Part shown: in pieces, positions 1 to 8,639 of the stretch
Layout: the number at the start of each line of letters is the position of its first letter
How positions within the stretch are numbered: the first letter of the stretch is position 1
NCBI GenBank assembly: GCA_012838425.1
Contig: DUPG01000034.1
Location: forward strand, 1 to 32,203
Length of the DNA stretch: 32,203 nt
Direction: 5' to 3'
Source of the DNA: Clostridiales bacterium
GTDB taxonomy: Bacteria > Bacillota > Clostridia > Christensenellales > CAG-138
Notes under the pieces: generated by a model
What the model was told of the DNA's origin: nothing
The model's input: the letters and a program-made list of their open reading frames with translations, nothing else
Database searches by the model: none
Position numbers and translations under genes: made by a program

Positions 1-801
1 TGGTGTTTAAGTAGGCGGCTTAACACAAACAGCTTTCTCAAAGCTTTACACGACTATCTATGAAAAAAGAAAAGCAAACCGCCTATTTTTTCAAGCTTTC
101 AGTCTATCATATCAGCAAGTATGATGTGTTGAATAATGCCGATATATAATATAGAATGTGCTGTCTTATCGCTTGTTCTTTTATAAAAAACTCAACGCCC
201 GAATTTGCCTATTCTTTTAGAGAAACGAAGCGAGGACGAGGATAGGGGGCTGGTGTTTAAGTAGGGGTGGCACATTCACAGCTGCTTTTTCGATTAACGC
301 ATTTACTATGCAAAGCTGCTAATACTCTTGGAATTCGGACATTGATTATAAACAGTCTACACCATGCAGATTTAACCACTTATGCAAGTATGCCCTTTCT
401 TGCAATTCAGACGGCAACGCTGTAAAAAAAGCAAATCAGCTTGTTATTCTTACAGGGTTTTGGTTTATACGGGAGAATACCTCGAAGCAAAAAGTTGATT
501 GGGTGCTGTCTGGAGAGAGTCGGTATATAATATATAGCATATTGCACGAAGCTAATGCTATCCAATGCAGCTTTGCGAAGCTCATGCCTCCACGCATTTA
601 TAACTCACAAGTGATAATCAGCGCATTATCCTTTGGCTTTCGAGATATAAACATTCGCGCAAATCAAGCGATTAGCGTAGAGCAACTCCTTATTTCCGAG
701 TGTTTCCTTCTGCACCGGCATTCGCAACAGGCTCAATGCATTTATTAGCAAATATCCTCCCTTCATCATAGTATATAGCAGCAATTATTATGGAGGATAA
801 T
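1..801. other. Non-coding left flank, no convincing gene
   Basis: I see no credible gene in this stretch. It is AT-rich and has short open frames without good ribosome sites. It holds two exact copies of the 15-mer TGGTGTTTAAGTAGG (1-15 and 251-265, 250 bp apart) and a terminator-like structure near the left edge. An open frame at 503-748 has no ribosome site and no recognisable protein pattern, so I do not call it. The region may be the 3' flank of a gene or RNA beyond the window. Confidence 0.6.
12..91 (+). terminator. Terminator-like long-range hairpin
   Basis: TAGGCGG (12-18) can pair with CCGCCTA (79-85), followed directly by six T (86-91). Inside the loop is a second perfect hairpin, AGCTTT-CTC-AAAGCT (31-45). 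The shape fits the 3' end of a transcript or structured RNA entering from the left edge. The long loop makes this uncertain. Confidence 0.35.
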
Positions 802-1347
802 ATGAACAACTGCATAACGCCGAAGCAGAATATGCTTCAAGACACGCTAAACCTATTATGGTTAGAGCATGTATATTGGACGCGCTTGGCTATTCAAGGC
901 ATAGTGTTCGGAACTCCCGACACAGACGCAACACTGCAAAGGCTTTTGCGCAATCCGGTTGATTTTGCGAACGCGCTTCGCCCATTTTTCGGAAGCAATA
1001 TCGCAAACAGGTTCAAAGAGCTTTTCACCGAGCACTTGACAATAGCGGCGGAGCTCGTGAAAGCAGCAGCGGCAGGCGATACAATTCGCGCCGAAGCAGA
1101 GCGCAGAAAATGGTATCGCAACGCGAACGAAATAGCGCTTTTCCTCTCGCAAATCAATCCGTTTTGGAGCAGATCAAGGTGGCAATCTATGCTGTTTGAG
1201 CACCTAAGGCTCACCGAAAACGAAGCAGGTCAACTGATAGGAGGAAACTACCAAGCAAGCATTGCCACATTTGATAATATCCAGTCGCAAGCGCTTATGA
1301 TGGCGGACTATATGTTTATGGGGTTAATAAATTGCGCGAAAAAATAG
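802..1347 (+). CDS. Conserved-looking helical protein of unknown function
   Basis: 181 aa, no signal peptide and no membrane segment. I chose ATG 802 because GGAGG lies at 792-796 with a 5-nt spacer; the in-frame ATG at 790 overlaps that ribosome site. The protein looks all-helical. Three Glu-His pairs sit in similar settings: LWLEHVYW near the N-terminus, LFTEHLTIAAE in the middle and MLFEHLRLTE in the second half, next to two NP-starting segments. This suggests an internally duplicated helical bundle, possibly metal-binding (inference). Similar proteins occur in Clostridia, to my knowledge without an established function. It is a single gene, followed by a hairpin-module array and a weak terminator. 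Confidence 0.8.
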   Translation: MNNCITPKQNMLQDTLNLLWLEHVYWTRLAIQGIVFGTPDTDATLQRLLRNPVDFANALRPFFGSNIANRFKELFTEHLTIAAELVKAAAAGDTIRAEAERRKWYRNANEIALFLSQINPFWSRSRWQSMLFEHLRLTENEAGQLIGGNYQASIATFDNIQSQALMMADYMFMGLINCAKK

Positions 1348-1353
1348 TTTGTT

Positions 1354-1429
1354 GAGTGTGGAGCAGTTATCCGCGCAGAGCGCGGAATGAATACAGCGGC
1401 ATAGCTGTTGAATTAAGACGCCTGCGGCT
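1354..1429 (-). repeat. Hairpin-module array, reverse orientation
   Basis: The array begins with GAGTGTGGAG (1354-1363), the reverse complement of the ACTCCACAC boundary motif. A 6-bp hairpin CCGCGC-AGA-GCGCGG follows (1371-1385), then the linker variant AATGAATAC, a degenerate palindrome around AGCGGCATAGCTGTT, the linker GAATTAAGAC, and GCC-TGC-GGC. Read on the minus strand it matches the family described at 8640-8829. It lies just downstream of the 181-aa gene. Confidence 0.75.
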
Positions 1430-1497
1430 AATGGAAAAAATGTTGTTAGAATGTTCTGTGGGCTCGCCGCGTAAAAGCAAAATGCAATATTATGAGA

Positions 1498-1529
1498 AAA
1501 GGAGTGTGGGATAGGTATGCTCCTTTCTT
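1498..1529 (+). terminator. Possible weak intrinsic terminator
   Basis: AAAGGAG (1498-1504) pairs with CTCCTTT (1520-1526) across a 15-nt loop and is followed by a T-rich CTTT. It could end the transcript of the 181-aa gene. The loop is long and the T-run is short. Confidence 0.3.
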
Positions 1530-1657
1530 TATATGAAACGGAAAGGCGAAATATACTATATTATATACTTAATTTATCTTACCGAATAACCATTCTATGC
1601 AGCACTTTGTATTTCTCGCTCTGGCGCAAGCTTCACACTCCACACTACTAACTCCTC

Positions 1658-1829
1658 ATTCAATGCAAAGCATTGTCTTCATGCGCCATGGGCGCCAACT
1701 CCACACTCCAACTCCTCACTATTAACTTGTCACTTTCATTCGCCCATAGGGCGTCTTCATTCAGGCTTTTGCCTGTCTTCATTCAATGCAAAGCATTGTC
1801 TTCATGCGCCATAGGCGCCAACTCCACAC
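1658..1829 (+). repeat. Hairpin-module array with a 49-bp duplication
   Basis: The array holds the palindromes AATGC-AAA-GCATT, GCGCC-ATG-GGCGC, GCCC-ATA-GGGC, AGGC-TTTT-GCCT, AATGC-AAA-GCATT and GCGCC-ATA-GGCGC. They are joined mostly by GTCTTCATTC or GTCTTCATG and interrupted by CAACTCCACAC. A 49-bp block at 1658-1706 recurs at 1781-1829 with one mismatch. The array sits just past the ftsH terminator; on the ftsH strand it reads GAATGAAGAC. Confidence 0.85.
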
Positions 1830-1835
1830 ACCAAA

Positions 1836-1861
1836 CAAAAAAGCAGGCCTTCGCCTGCTTT
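1836..1861 (-). terminator. Intrinsic terminator of ftsH
   Basis: On the minus strand GCAGGC-GAAG-GCCTGC is followed by TTTTTT. It lies 17 bases past the ftsH stop codon, and the stem is flanked by A and T runs. Confidence 0.85.
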
Positions 1862-1877
1862 CCTGAATCTGCATACA

Positions 1878-3776
1878 TCAAGCCATAACCGGCTCTGCAA
1901 ACACGGCTTCTTCGTCCTCGCCATTGAATATGCGCTCGAACTGTTCGCCTGTGAGGTATTCCCTTTTAATAAGCACACTGCATGCACGCTTAATGCCATC
2001 GATATTCTCAGAAATTATCTTCTTAATGCGCTCGTATTGTGTTTCTATAATAGCCTTCACTTCGTCGTCTATGCGTGCGGCAAACGCGTCAGACAAATTC
2101 GAATGCTGTGCGAAATCCCTTCCTACGAACACTTCCGTATCTCCGCCCAGGAACAGCGGCCCTAAGTTATCGCTCATGCCGTATTCGGTTACCATTTTGC
2201 GTGCTATTTCGGTCGCGCGCTTTAAGTCCGAATGCGCACCTGTGCAAACCTCACCCAATATTATTTCCTCTGTCGCTCTGCCGCCCAACAGCATTGCGAT
2301 TTCATCATACAGCTTGCTCTTTGATATATGCGAATACTCGTTGCCGGGCGATGTCATTGTATAGCCTGCCGCCTGCCCGCGCGGAATTATCGATATTTCG
2401 CGAACGGGGTCGCAGTTTTCAAGCTTCAGCGACGCAACCGCGTGTCCTGCTTCGTGATACGCTGTTATTTCCTTATCGCGTGCGGTGATTAAGCGGCTTC
2501 GCTTCTCAGGCCCCATCATTACGCGGGTAGCCGCCTCGTTAAGCTCTGCCATCGTTATCTCATTCAAGCCCCTGCGCGTTGCTAATATAGCAGCTTCGTT
2601 GAGCATATTTTCCAAGTCTGCGCCTGTGAAGCCCGGAGTAGCCGCCGCAAGTGACGAGAAGGATACATCGCTTGCGAACCTCTTATTCTTTGCGTGAACC
2701 TTGAGTATTTCCTCCCTGCCGCGAATATCCGGAATATGAACCGTTATCCTGCGGTCGAATCTGCCCGGACGCAGCAGAGCAGGGTCCAATATATCGGGAC
2801 GGTTTGTCGCCGCAATAACTATTATGCCCTCGTTCGCCTCAAAGCCGTCCATCTCGACTAACAGCTGGTTTAGCGTTTGCTCGCGCTCGTCATGTCCTCC
2901 GCCTAAGCCTGCGCCGCGCTGTCTGCCAACCGCGTCTATCTCGTCTATGAATATCAGCGCGGGAGCTGTTTTTTTAGCTGTGTTGAATAAATCGCGCACG
3001 CGCGACGCGCCAACGCCCACGAACATTTCCACAAAATCCGAGCCCGAAATAGAATAGAAGGGCACATCTGCTTCGCCTGCGACTGCTCTTGCCAACAGCG
3101 TTTTGCCTGTGCCGGGAGGGCCTACAAGCAGCACGCCCTTAGGAATTCTTGCGCCCATTGATGTAAACCTTTCGGGACGCTTCATAAAGTCAACTATTTC
3201 TTTGAGCTCGTCCTTCTCCTCGTCAGCTCCTGCGACATCAGCAAACTTGGTCTTGTTTCCGCTTTGAATCTTCGCACGGCTGCGTGAAAAGTTTATTACA
3301 TTTCCGCTTCCGCCGGTTTGCGCGCGCATAAATATGAACATGAAAATAAGCGCTATGCCGATTATGAGAATGTACGGAAGCATCAATATAAATATCGATT
3401 CAGGCTCTTTTGGAACATATACATAAGTGAACGAATACCGGTCGGAAGGTATATGTGCCGTTCCGTCGCCGAATATTGCGTTCATATCGTCTGTAAACGT
3501 CTGTAAAGAAGGTACTATCGTATAATGGTCGGGCTTTTTCTCATTATACTTGCCCTCCTCGTCAACGCTGTCCTTGTACCAGTAATTTATTAAGTTCTTG
3601 CCGTCATGAAATACGACTCTTCCAACTTTATCTTCCTTTACTTCTTGTATGAATTCTTGGTATTCCTTTTCCTTTTTCTCGCCGCCAAAGTTTGCAAAGC
3701 CGTCTATGCTCTCTAATACAATGAATATTGCTAATGCTATGGCGAGATATAGGAGTATTACCTTATATTTCTTCAA
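1878..3776 (-). CDS. ftsH: ATP-dependent zinc metalloprotease FtsH
   Basis: 632 aa, a normal length for FtsH, the membrane-bound AAA+ protease that removes misassembled membrane proteins and short-lived regulators. Domains in order: an N-terminal membrane helix (about residues 5-22), an extracytoplasmic domain (about 30-125), a second membrane helix (about 128-150), the AAA module with Walker A GPPGTGKT near residue 218, Walker B LIFIDEID and second region of homology [21 protein letters not shown], then the zinc protease motif HEAGH near residue 440. The start is TTG at 3776, supported by GGAGG (3783-3787) with a 6-nt spacer. It is a single gene with its own promoter and terminator. In many Bacillota ftsH sits next to hpt/tilS; here it does not. 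Confidence 0.98.
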   Translation of the reverse strand: MKKYKVILLYLAIALAIFIVLESIDGFANFGGEKKEKEYQEFIQEVKEDKVGRVVFHDGKNLINYWYKDSVDEEGKYNEKKPDHYTIVPSLQTFTDDMNAIFGDGTAHIPSDRYSFTYVYVPKEPESIFILMLPYILIIGIALIFMFIFMRAQTGGSGNVINFSRSRAKIQSGNKTKFADVAGADEEKDELKEIVDFMKRPERFTSMGARIPKGVLLVGPPGTGKTLLARAVAGEADVPFYSISGSDFVEMFVGVGASRVRDLFNTAKKTAPALIFIDEIDAVGRQRGAGLGGGHDEREQTLNQLLVEMDGFEANEGIIVIAATNRPDILDPALLRPGRFDRRITVHIPDIRGREEILKVHAKNKRFASDVSFSSLAAATPGFTGADLENMLNEAAILATRRGLNEITMAELNEAATRVMMGPEKRSRLITARDKEITAYHEAGHAVASLKLENCDPVREISIIPRGQAAGYTMTSPGNEYSHISKSKLYDEIAMLLGGRATEEIILGEVCTGAHSDLKRATEIARKMVTEYGMSDNLGPLFLGGDTEVFVGRDFAQHSNLSDAFAARIDDEVKAIIETQYERIKKIISENIDGIKRACSVLIKREYLTGEQFERIFNGEDEEAVFAEPVMA

Positions 3777-3819
3777 ATCTATCCTCCGAAAGCGTAAAAT
3801 TATCGGATCATATGGAAAG

Positions 3820-3848
3820 AATATACTATCACCACTTGCGTATGGTAA
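3820..3848 (-). promoter_or_regulatory. Candidate sigma-A promoter of ftsH
   Basis: On the minus strand TTACCA (3843-3848) and TATATT (3820-3825) are separated by exactly 17 bp. The predicted start of transcription leaves a leader of roughly 35-40 nt before the TTG codon. Confidence 0.5.
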
Positions 3849-4023
3849 CCCACCTTACAATCCAACTAAATAATATTAGCACAAAATAGGCTAAAAGACA
3901 ATGGGGAAACCATGCAGAATAAAGGATATGTAAGCATGACACAAAGCATATGAGCTTCAAGCTGTTGACTTCCCGTACAGCTTTTTGCTCAATAAAACCA
4001 TGAATAGCAGCTTCGCAATAACA

Positions 4024-4046
4024 AACAGCGGGCTTAAGCCCGCCTT
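4024..4046 (-). terminator. Palindromic terminator downstream of the pilin-like gene
   Basis: GCGGGCTTAAGCCCGC is a perfect 16-bp palindrome (4028-4043) about 30 bp past the stop of the pilin-like gene. On the minus strand it is followed by TGTTTGTTATT, a broken T-rich tract. The rest of the 300-bp gap (3777-4076) holds the ftsH promoter and nothing else I recognise. Confidence 0.5.
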
Positions 4047-4076
4047 GCATATAAAGCAGTACGGGGTATGCGCTAC

Positions 4077-5744
4077 CTACTTAACCGCATACCTTTCACT
4101 CTCAGGGTCATACACGCATGCCTTGCCCGGGGCCAAGTATTCTTCGGGAACTGGGTGTTCAAACTCGCCGCCCGATATGCTATATATTGACGAACTCTCA
4201 TCGCAAGCAATTTCTTCTCTTCCTGAAAACTTTCCGCCGGTTATGCTTTCGATTCTGCTTCCCTCTTTTAATACCAGCACTTCCTTTCTGAAGTCTGTTT
4301 CATCATCTCCGGTTGAGTAAAAACCGCCTCCGCTTATTTCTTTAATGATAGCGTTCCTGCCTGTATTCTCTAAAACAATTCCGCCATGCGATTGTATAAT
4401 CCCGCTTGAAACAGACCTTATCAAACCATGGTTTTGAATTGCGACCTTATCCCCTTTTATCAATGAACCCGAAATAGACTCAATTACGCCATAATTGATA
4501 ATAGCAATATTTTCACAAACATAGTATTGCCCATTTATGCTCATTCGCCCGTTCTCGTCATTTCTCACGACAGCCGCTCCATAAGCATTAAAGCTATCTC
4601 CTATAAGTAACTCTGCATAACCGTCAATATTATAAACCACATAGCTTGAATCGCTTATCATATCCAAATATAAACTCATATTATTACCTATCTGCACATA
4701 TCCGTCATTTTTGTTTGCCAGCAGATGACCGCACGTTTCGGTTTCAACAGGCCCTTCATAAACACCCTGACCTTCAGCTACTATGCGCATAAAGCCGTAA
4801 TCAAGCTCCGGGTTGCCCGAACAATAAATATAAAAATCTCCGCCGTTGTTTTCAACAAAAGCGGGGATACCGTGTTCGTCTGATGTGAAATTATAATTCA
4901 GCTCTTTTTTACTAAAGTCTATTCTCACTATTTTATCCTCGGGAACTACTATGGGGAATAGCGAAGCGTTATCCCTTTCATCTGCATTCGCCATAAGGCG
5001 TAACAAAAGCGCGTTGTCCGCATTGTCCTCGATATGCGCTTTCAACTCCGCCATGCTGCCCGAAAACTCTATAAACTCGTCAACTATTATCCTGCAGCTT
5101 GCCGTATTATCACCGCAACGCGCAATAATCTCCGTTTCTCCTACTGCGACAGGGGTAACTACACCGTCATTCACGGTCGCTACACCGGGGTTCGTGCTCT
5201 CCCAGGTTACGTCAACGACCTGCTCTTGCGGAAACGTAGTCGCCACAAGCGTATATGTTTCGTCTAATCCTATCGCGTATCTTTCTTTGCTTAGCGTTAT
5301 GAGCTGTGAACTTGATTTTAGCCTATACCCCTCATACAAAAGCACGTTGTCTGATGAATCCGGCAACGGCAACGCAACGAATATTGAATTCTCGCTTGAC
5401 GCAACAAGCACGTTAACCTCGTACAGCAAATCGGCTGCTTCATCAAGGCTTTCCGCTTCTATGGGGTTGTATTCGGAGGCTTTTAGCTCGCCCTCGCTTG
5501 CTTCGCATGAAAAAGCATAAAACTTTTTCGCTTTCTCTGCGATTATGCACACATCTTGCCTTGATTTCTGGTCGCTTTCGCAATACGCTACATAATTTGT
5601 TAACGTATTTTTCGCATCTGCAAGGGCAGACTTAGCGTTTGCGCTGTCAATTATATTTGACATTAAGGGAATCAGAATAGCCGCCAATATGCCTATTACC
5701 GCAATAACGATTATAAGCTCAACTATCGAGAATGCTTTTTTCAT
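4077..5744 (-). CDS. Pilin-like N-terminus fused to Ig-like (BIG2) and beta-repeat surface domains
   Basis: 555 aa. The N-terminus MKKAFSIVELIIVIAVIGIL is a class III (type IV pilin/pseudopilin) signal: two lysines, a short leader, Phe, Glu at mature position 5 and a hydrophobic helix. The residue before the cleavage site is Ala, not the usual Gly. A helical pilin-like stretch follows to about residue 120. Then comes a bacterial Ig-like group 2 domain (about 145-225; motifs LVATTFPQ, VTWESTNPGVATV, GVVTPVAVGETEIIA). The C-terminal half is Asn/Gly-rich and ends in repeats of the form I(S/T)GGxF, spaced about 25 residues, which suggests a beta-solenoid (inference). The ribosome site is AAGGAG before ATG. 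No pilus assembly ATPase or prepilin peptidase is nearby, so the partner machinery must lie elsewhere. Confidence 0.85.
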   Translation of the reverse strand: MKKAFSIVELIIVIAVIGILAAILIPLMSNIIDSANAKSALADAKNTLTNYVAYCESDQKSRQDVCIIAEKAKKFYAFSCEASEGELKASEYNPIEAESLDEAADLLYEVNVLVASSENSIFVALPLPDSSDNVLLYEGYRLKSSSQLITLSKERYAIGLDETYTLVATTFPQEQVVDVTWESTNPGVATVNDGVVTPVAVGETEIIARCGDNTASCRIIVDEFIEFSGSMAELKAHIEDNADNALLLRLMANADERDNASLFPIVVPEDKIVRIDFSKKELNYNFTSDEHGIPAFVENNGGDFYIYCSGNPELDYGFMRIVAEGQGVYEGPVETETCGHLLANKNDGYVQIGNNMSLYLDMISDSSYVVYNIDGYAELLIGDSFNAYGAAVVRNDENGRMSINGQYYVCENIAIINYGVIESISGSLIKGDKVAIQNHGLIRSVSSGIIQSHGGIVLENTGRNAIIKEISGGGFYSTGDDETDFRKEVLVLKEGSRIESITGGKFSGREEIACDESSSIYSISGGEFEHPVPEEYLAPGKACVYDPESERYAVK

Positions 5745-6021
5745 GGTGCTCTCCTTATGTGCTTTTTGGGGGGATTTCCTTCAATTCATCGCTATTTATG
5801 ATAAATTTCGAAAGAACAGCTCTATCAGCGTTAACAGCTTCATTCGGGCGCAGCCCGTATTTATGCGCCAAACACGCCAACTCCACACCGATAAAAATCT
5901 ATTACAAATTATACCGCACAAAGTCAGCCATGATTTAGTAATCTGCACCTTTTCGCTTACAAAGCCTTTCTCTTTTTCTCCGCGTCTTTTCGCTAATATA
6001 TTTTTATGAAGCAAATATATG
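5745..6021. other. Intergenic region with one degenerate hairpin module
   Basis: This gap lies between the divergent pilin-like gene and pta. It contains CTTCATTC followed by the hairpin GGGC-GCA-GCCC (about 5847-5857), the degenerate linker GTATTTATG, and the boundary motif AACTCCACAC (about 5878-5887). It is a worn, single-unit version of the hairpin-module arrays. I see no gene here. Confidence 0.6.
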
Positions 6022-6030
6022 TGTTATAAT
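6022..6030 (+). promoter_or_regulatory. Extended -10 promoter of pta-ackA
   Basis: TGTTATAAT (6022-6030) matches the extended -10 consensus TGnTATAAT. The -35 region is weak, as is usual for this class. The pta start codon lies 37 bases past the box. Confidence 0.6.
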
Positions 6031-6066
6031 GCTTTATTGGAAATACGAGTGATTCAGGAGGAACAT

Positions 6067-7059
6067 ATGGCAGTTATTGATGTAATCAAGGCGCGGGCGA
6101 AAGCAAATAAGAAGCATGTGCTTTTACCCGAGGGCAGCGAACCGCGCACACTCAAGGCAAGCGAGATTATAGTTCGCGAGGGTATAGCGGATATTACGCT
6201 TTTAGGCAACGAGCAGGAGATTCGCGAAAAGGCGAAGGAATTAGGCGTAAATCTAAACGGTATCAGTATAATTGACCCCGAAACACACAAAAGTCTGAAA
6301 GAATATTCCGAGCAATTTTATGAAATGCGCAAAGCAAAGGGTCTCAGCTTAGAGGAAGCTCATAAGCAGATGAAGAACCCTTTATTTTTTGCCTGCATGC
6401 ACATTAAGAACGGCTTAGCCGACGGTATGGTGGCAGGCGCTATAAACACCACAGGCAACACGCTGCGCCCGGGGCTTCAGATAATAAAAACAACTAAGAA
6501 TGCAAATACTGTTTCGGGCTGCTTTATAATGGAGGTTCCGAATTGCGAGTACGGCGAAAACGGAGTATTCCTGTTCGCGGATTGCGCAATAACTCCCGAC
6601 CCGACGGCAGAGCAGTTAGCGGACATTGCCATAGCTTCGGCGCAGACCGCAAAGAGCCTTTTAGGTATGGAAGCGCGTATAGCCATGCTTTCATTCTCGA
6701 CTAAGGGAAGCGCAAAGCACGATAACGTCGATAAGGTAGTTCAGGCGACGGAGCTTGTAAAGCAGCGCGCGCCAGAGCTTATGGTTGACGGCGAATTGCA
6801 GGCCGACGCCGCGCTTGTGGAATCGGTAGGTCAGCTGAAATCTCCCGGAAGTCCCGTGGCGGGCAAGGCGAACATACTTGTTTTCCCCGATTTGCAGGCG
6901 GGCAACATAGGCTATAAATTAGTGCAAAGACTGGCTAAGGCGGAGGCTATCGGTCCTATATGCCAGGGCTTCGCAAAGCCTATAAACGATTTATCACGCG
7001 GCTGCAGCGTTGAGGATATAGTATCGGTTGTAGCGATAACCGCATTGCAGGCACAATAA
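6067..7059 (+). CDS. pta: Phosphate acetyltransferase
   Basis: 330 aa, the length of the short, single-domain Pta of Bacillota. It converts acetyl-CoA and phosphate to acetyl phosphate and CoA. ATG 6067 is preceded by AGGAGG (6056-6061) with a 5-nt spacer; the open frame extends 16 codons upstream but without a ribosome site. Recognisable family segments are [13 protein letters not shown] near the N-terminus, ADGMVAGA and [11 protein letters not shown] in the middle, and [27 protein letters not shown] near the C-terminus. ackA follows after 16 bp with its own GGAGG, so the two form an operon for acetate formation and substrate-level ATP synthesis. Confidence 0.97.
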   Translation: MAVIDVIKARAKANKKHVLLPEGSEPRTLKASEIIVREGIADITLLGNEQEIREKAKELGVNLNGISIIDPETHKSLKEYSEQFYEMRKAKGLSLEEAHKQMKNPLFFACMHIKNGLADGMVAGAINTTGNTLRPGLQIIKTTKNANTVSGCFIMEVPNCEYGENGVFLFADCAITPDPTAEQLADIAIASAQTAKSLLGMEARIAMLSFSTKGSAKHDNVDKVVQATELVKQRAPELMVDGELQADAALVESVGQLKSPGSPVAGKANILVFPDLQAGNIGYKLVQRLAKAEAIGPICQGFAKPINDLSRGCSVEDIVSVVAITALQAQ

Positions 7060-7075
7060 AAACGGAGGAAATATA

Positions 7076-8290
7076 ATGAAAGTATTAGTCATCAACTCGG
7101 GAAGCTCGTCTTTGAAGTATCAGTTCATAGACATTGAAAAGAACGAAGCAGTAGCTAAGGGCATTTGCGAAAGAATAGGCATGCAGGGCTCAAAAATCAC
7201 CTATGCGCCTATCGGAAAAGACAAAATAGTAAAGGAAGCCCCCATACCCAACCACACCGCCGGCATAAGGCTTGTGCTTGACGCGTTGGAGGACAAGGAG
7301 TTCGGCGTTATAAAGTCGCTTAAAGAGATTGACGCGGTAGGCCACAGGGTAGTTCATGGAGGCGAAAAGTTTGCGTCAAGCGTTCTTATTACCGACGAAG
7401 TTATAGATGTAATAGAAAGCCTTACCGATTTAGCGCCCCTGCACAATCCCGCTAACCTCACAGGTATTCGCGCATTTAAGGAGCTGATGCCCGATGTTCC
7501 CATGGTAGGCGTTTTCGATACTGCGTTCCACCAGACAATGCCCAAGGAAGCATACCTCTACGCACTGCCCTATTCGGCATACACCGATTTAATGATAAGA
7601 AGATACGGCTTCCACGGCACCTCGCACTATTATGTTTCAAGAAGAGCAGCGGAGCTGTTGGGCAAGCCTATTGAGCAGACAAAAATAGTTACCTGCCACT
7701 TGGGCAACGGCTCGTCAATAGCCGCTGTTGACGGTGGAAAGTCAATAGATACGTCTATGGGCTTCACTCCCTTAGAGGGCGTGCCTATGGGAACGCGCTG
7801 CGGCGATATTGACCCCGCGATAGTTACATATTTAATGGAAAAGCTGAATCTTGATGTAGCCGGAGTTACCGAGTACATGAACAAGAAGAGCGGCGTATTC
7901 GGCATTTCGGGCATTTCGTCGGATTTCAGGGATTTGGCGGACGCTGAGCATACAGACGAAAGAGCCGCATTAGCCCTCAAGGTGTTCGCCTACAAGGTTA
8001 AGAAGTACATAGGCGCGTACGCTTGCGCAATGGGCGGACTTGACGCGATAGTTTTCACGGCGGGCGTAGGCGAAAACGACCGCAGAGTGCGCGAACTGGT
8101 GCTTGAAGGCTTGGAGTTCTTAAATGTTGAGGCCGACTTTGAGCTTAATATGACCTGCCCCCGCGGCGCGACCGTTGACCTTGCAAAACCCTCAAGCAAG
8201 GTGCGCGTATTCGTAATACCCACAGACGAGGAAATGGTAATAGCTAAGGATACGGCAAGGATAGTTAAGGAAATGCAGAACGCAAAGTAA
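7076..8290 (+). CDS. ackA: Acetate kinase
   Basis: 404 aa. Transfers phosphate from acetyl phosphate to ADP, giving acetate and ATP. The N-terminal MKVLVINSGSSSLKYQF is the ATP-binding signature of the acetokinase/ASKHA fold. FHGTSHYYVSRRAAELL and HLGNGSSIAAVDGGKSIDTSMG follow in the middle, with GVGENDRRVRE near the C-terminus. GGAGG stands 8 bases before the ATG. It is the second gene of the pta-ackA operon and is followed by a strong terminator. I see nothing unusual in the protein. Confidence 0.98.
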   Translation: MKVLVINSGSSSLKYQFIDIEKNEAVAKGICERIGMQGSKITYAPIGKDKIVKEAPIPNHTAGIRLVLDALEDKEFGVIKSLKEIDAVGHRVVHGGEKFASSVLITDEVIDVIESLTDLAPLHNPANLTGIRAFKELMPDVPMVGVFDTAFHQTMPKEAYLYALPYSAYTDLMIRRYGFHGTSHYYVSRRAAELLGKPIEQTKIVTCHLGNGSSIAAVDGGKSIDTSMGFTPLEGVPMGTRCGDIDPAIVTYLMEKLNLDVAGVTEYMNKKSGVFGISGISSDFRDLADAEHTDERAALALKVFAYKVKKYIGAYACAMGGLDAIVFTAGVGENDRRVRELVLEGLEFLNVEADFELNMTCPRGATVDLAKPSSKVRVFVIPTDEEMVIAKDTARIVKEMQNAK

Positions 8291-8306
8291 TTGCAAAATA
8301 AAAATG

Positions 8307-8329
8307 AAAGCGGGGAAACCCGCTTTTTT
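8307..8329 (+). terminator. Intrinsic terminator of pta-ackA
   Basis: AAAGCGGG (8307-8314), the loop GAAA and CCCGCTTT (8319-8326) form an 8-bp stem closed by a GNRA loop and end in a T-run. It begins 17 bases past the ackA stop. Confidence 0.9.
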
Positions 8330-8385
8330 AGTCAGGACTTACCACACGGGGCGTTACCCGTATGGCAAGCTGCTTTTCTATTCTA

Positions 8386-8520
8386 TGGGGCGCTGCCCCA
8401 CCCCGCTGCTTTTCTTGAAAGAAAAGAAGCAAAAGATCAAACCTTTTCACAGCATTGCGAAGCAACATTTAGCTATTTGCGTCAGCAAATAATTTAGCTT
8501 TTCGCGCAAGCGAACCAAAC
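8386..8520 (-). repeat. Dispersed repeat family B, inverted copy
   Basis: On the minus strand this matches the two copies at 14795-15050. Shared blocks are GGGGCGCTGCCCC, CTTTTCTTGAAAGAAAAG, GAAGCAACATTTAGCTATTTG and AATTTAGCT followed by TTCGCG. The inner blocks are small inverted repeats. Short open frames across it (reading FYGALPHP and FLERKEAK) are by-products of the repeat and not genes. Confidence 0.75.
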
Positions 8521-8639
8521 CCTGCAATAATCTATCCTTCTGTATTTTGCATTCTGCATTCCACGCTTTGAGCGGGAAACTCCACACTAAAAAGCGGACG
8601 TGCAATGCGCGCCCCTGCTCATTATTCGCCATCGTCGCT

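Noticed and set aside
503-748. 81-codon open frame
   Set aside because: No ribosome site, no recognisable family, and a composition unlike the other proteins.
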